Source of the DNA: Methanobacteriota archaeon | Lineage (GTDB): Archaea > Methanobacteriota > Methanobacteria > Methanobacteriales > Methanobacteriaceae | Reading direction: 5' to 3' | Assembly (NCBI GenBank): GCA_016874685.1 | Contig: VGTM01000002.1 | Coordinates: 1-63,022 of the forward strand | Length of the DNA stretch: 63,022 nt | Part shown: in pieces, positions 60,936 to 63,022 of the stretch | Position numbering within the stretch: position 1 is the stretch's first letter | Layout: each line of letters opens with the position of its first letter | Made by a program: the position numbers and the translations under genes | Notes under the pieces: model-generated | Told to the model about the DNA's origin: nothing | The model's database searches: none | Seen by the model: only the letters and a program-made list of their open reading frames with translations

Positions 60936-62573
60936 TTACATCATAGGCGGCATCCCACCAGGCATTCCGCCCATGCCTTCCATTCCTGCCATATCAGGTT
61001 CTTTTCCAGCACCGCTAGATGCAATTACATCATCAATTCTTAAAATCATCTCTGCAGCTTCTGCTGCTGATTGAATGGCCTGTTTTTTAACCCGGTGTGG
61101 TTCTAAAACACCAACATCTCTCATATCAATTACAAAACCTTCAAAGACATTTAAACCAATATAGGGTGATATTTCATGTGCAGATCGTAGATCTACGAGG
61201 GAGTCGATGCTGTCTAGACCGGCATTTTCTGCTAAAGTTTTTGGAACAATTTCAAGAGCTTCTGCAAAGGCAGTAACTGCAAGCTGTTCCCTTCCACTGA
61301 TTGTATGAGCGTACTCTTTGAGCTTCTTCGAAATTTCGATTTCAGGCGCCCCTCCACCTGCCACAACCTTTTTATCCTCAACAGTGGCAGATACAACACC
61401 TATAGCATCTTCTACAGCTCTTTCAATCTCTTCTGCAACATGTTTTGTGCTTCCCCGTAGAATAATTGATACTGCTTTAGGATCTTTACATTGTTCAATA
61501 AAAATTAAAATTTCATCAAAAATTTTCTTTTCATAAACAATACCTGCCCCACCCAAGTCTTTTGCTGTTAGATCATCGATGTTTGTTATCAATTTTGCTC
61601 CAGTAGCCTTCTCTAACCTTTCCATATCTGACTTTCTGACCCTTTTAACAGCGAAAATGCCTTCTCTTGCAAGAATGTGCTGAGCTAGATCATCTATACC
61701 TTTCTGACAGAATAAAACATTTGCACCAGAATCTAAGACTTTATCCACCATATCTTTTATCATCTGTTCCTCATTTTCAATAAAAGCCTTCATCTGTGCA
61801 GGATCAGTTAGTTTTATTTTAGCATCAGTCTCCAAGTCTTTTACTTCAATAGGATATTTAAGCAGTGCTATTTTTGCACCCTCAATCTTTTTTGGCATTG
61901 AGGGATCTATCCTACTTTTATCAATCACTACACCATTCACAATTTGAGATTCAACTACTGTTGCTCCTTGAATCCTTTGAATGTTTATGTTGTCCTTGTC
62001 GATTTCTCCGTTTTCTTCTACTTGTTTCACTGCGTCTACTACTTGCTCTGCTAACGGTTGTCTAGCTTTTTCTGTGCCTTTTCCTGTCATTGCAGTCATT
62101 GCAATATTTATTAATGTGTCTCGATCGTCGGCAACAATGGATATTGAATCTAATATTTCTTGAGCTTTTTCAGCAGCCTGTCGGTACCCCATGGCCACGA
62201 TGGTTGGATGTATGTCCTGGTCAAGCAGTCCTTCTGCTTTTTTGAGGAGTTCACCAGCTATTATGACTGCAGTGGTTGTTCCATCCCCCACTTCATCTTC
62301 CTGTGTTTTAGCAACCTCTACAAGCATTTTAGCTGCTGGATGTTCTATATCCATTTCTTTGAGAATGGTAACACCATCATTGGTCACCACTATGTCTCCT
62401 AGTGAATCCACAAGCATTTTGTCCATTCCTTTCGGACCTAAAGTTGTTCTCACAGTCTCTGCAAGTACTTTACCTGCCATTATGTTCATTCTTTGAGCAT
62501 CTCTTCCTAAGAATCTGTTAGTACCTTCTGGTAATATTAAAATTGGTTGGCCTTGGCCACCTAATTGTGCCAT
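60936..62573 (-). CDS. thsA: Thermosome (group II chaperonin) subunit
   Basis: A 545-residue ATP-driven chaperonin subunit. [19 protein letters not shown], the [16 protein letters not shown] region, [11 protein letters not shown], the catalytic DGTTTAVI and the C-terminal [13 protein letters not shown] tail are typical. One thermosome gene is seen here; a second type may exist elsewhere. It has its own clear promoter. Confidence 0.97.
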   Translation of the reverse strand: MAQLGGQGQPILILPEGTNRFLGRDAQRMNIMAGKVLAETVRTTLGPKGMDKMLVDSLGDIVVTNDGVTILKEMDIEHPAAKMLVEVAKTQEDEVGDGTTTAVIIAGELLKKAEGLLDQDIHPTIVAMGYRQAAEKAQEILDSISIVADDRDTLINIAMTAMTGKGTEKARQPLAEQVVDAVKQVEENGEIDKDNINIQRIQGATVVESQIVNGVVIDKSRIDPSMPKKIEGAKIALLKYPIEVKDLETDAKIKLTDPAQMKAFIENEEQMIKDMVDKVLDSGANVLFCQKGIDDLAQHILAREGIFAVKRVRKSDMERLEKATGAKLITNIDDLTAKDLGGAGIVYEKKIFDEILIFIEQCKDPKAVSIILRGSTKHVAEEIERAVEDAIGVVSATVEDKKVVAGGGAPEIEISKKLKEYAHTISGREQLAVTAFAEALEIVPKTLAENAGLDSIDSLVDLRSAHEISPYIGLNVFEGFVIDMRDVGVLEPHRVKKQAIQSAAEAAEMILRIDDVIASSGAGKEPDMAGMEGMGGMPGGMPPMM

Positions 62574-62615
62574 TATTTCACCTCTATTCTTTGTAATTTA
62601 TCGATGGGTTAGAGG

Positions 62616-62627
62616 TTATATAAATAA
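62616..62627 (-). promoter_or_regulatory. TATA box of the thermosome gene
   Basis: The reverse strand reads TTATTTATATAACC here, about 45 bp upstream of the ATG at 62573. Initiation would fall near 62592, leaving a roughly 20-nt leader with GAGGTGAAATA as the Shine-Dalgarno. Confidence 0.65.
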
Positions 62628-62950
62628 TTTTCGAATGCTAAGGTTTATAAAAAAACTTCCTGAACAATTTTAAGAGATGTATAAATCCCAATTAAAAAAA
62701 ATAACATTGAAAATAATTATTAAATCTAGATTTAATCTCATAAAAATTTCTTATAAAAAAGAGTTCAAAAAAACTGGAAAAAAAATATTATTTCAATTAT
62801 AAATTCTTCCTATTCATCAAAATAAAAGATTATATTTATTATAAACTACTCTGAACCTAAAAAAAATTATTTTTATCATTGAAATTAAATTTTGAGATAT
62901 AATTAGTCAAATAAAAATTTTGAGTCAGATTTTTTAAAAAAAATGAATGT
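62628..62950. other. AT-rich intergenic region
   Basis: About 320 bp of very AT-rich DNA between the thermosome promoter and the truncated end gene. I see no frame, repeat or RNA gene in it. Confidence 0.5.
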
Positions 62951-63022
62951 TTATGCAGGTTTATGTGGCATAACACGTGGAATAAATGTTTGACAAAAGT
63001 TTGGATGTTCTCTCTTAAGCTC
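62951..63022 (-). CDS. 3' end of a truncated gene
   Basis: The reverse strand is open from the window edge to TAA 62951-62953 and encodes 23 residues ending FCQTFIPRVMPHKPA. The codon use and basic, Pro-rich end look protein-like, but the piece is too short to name. Confidence 0.4.
   Translation of the reverse strand, partial: ELKREHPNFCQTFIPRVMPHKPA

Noticed and set aside
61865-62496. Several plus-strand frames opposite the thermosome gene
   Set aside because: They mirror the codon pattern of thsA and lack ribosome-binding sites and protein-like motifs.

Overview
This AT-rich window (roughly two thirds A+T by eye) comes from a hydrogenotrophic methanogen of the order Methanobacteriales, most likely Methanobacterium or a close relative. 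The evidence is an HMf-type histone, methanogenesis marker MtxX (marker 4), an F420:NADP oxidoreductase, archaeal lipid genes (geranylgeranyl reductase, cis-prenyl transferase, UbiA family), archaeal CoA and riboflavin enzymes, RfcS/RfcL, and a separate C-terminal subunit of a split family B DNA polymerase next to rps8e. That last arrangement is known from Methanothermobacter. Gene order through the translation cluster also resembles that genus.

Layout: 1-4.5 kb holds a 5'-truncated gene, an unknown gene with an odd start, rfcL/rfcS and aroE. 4.8-15.2 kb is a run of plus-strand housekeeping genes: RNA ligase partner PIN protein, hisS, hisI, a PIN-ATPase-KH protein, a TIM-barrel protein, F420 reductase, hexuloisomerase, tRNA splicing endonuclease, trpS, a SpoIIM-like protein and thrC. 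15.4-26 kb is the information-processing block: histone, L7Ae/S28e/L24e/Ndk, aIF5B, S6e, aIF2-gamma, a frameshifted Fcf1-type PIN gene, pyrophosphatase, RpoE'/Spt4, dephospho-CoA kinase, S24e/S27ae and argH. 26-35 kb is mixed: small zinc and membrane proteins, a KH/PP-loop enzyme, envelope genes, geranylgeranyl reductase and ferredoxin. 35-36 kb is a decayed IS1595-like insertion sequence. 36-43 kb carries cofactor and lipid genes: pantoate kinase, PHP protein, ArfC, TatD, UppS and MtxX. 43-48 kb has a zinc-ribbon coiled-coil membrane protein, hemL/cbiC, a frameshifted DUF5654 gene, an RDD protein and hypE. 48-56 kb has rps8e-polB2-HAD-ATPase, a SemiSWEET, an RHH regulator, thiI and a tautomerase gene with an internal stop. 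56-62.6 kb is an acetate uptake and activation operon (acs-usp-DUF485-actP) and a thermosome gene; a truncated gene closes the window.

No tRNA, rRNA or CRISPR array was recognised, and no large unknown defence or mobile system is visible. The most notable signals are small. (1) A PIN-domain gene is restored exactly by a -1 slip at an in-frame T TTT TTA heptamer. (2) Two genes have strong Shine-Dalgarno sequences but ATC/ATT where the start codon should be. (3) Three dyads spaced exactly 30 bp lie upstream of the histone gene. (4) Several short exact tandem duplications sit just upstream of start codons or on TATA boxes. (5) Perfect palindromes lie at promoter positions. Three single-base lesions in 63 kb mean consensus errors must be excluded before biology is claimed for the frame disruptions.
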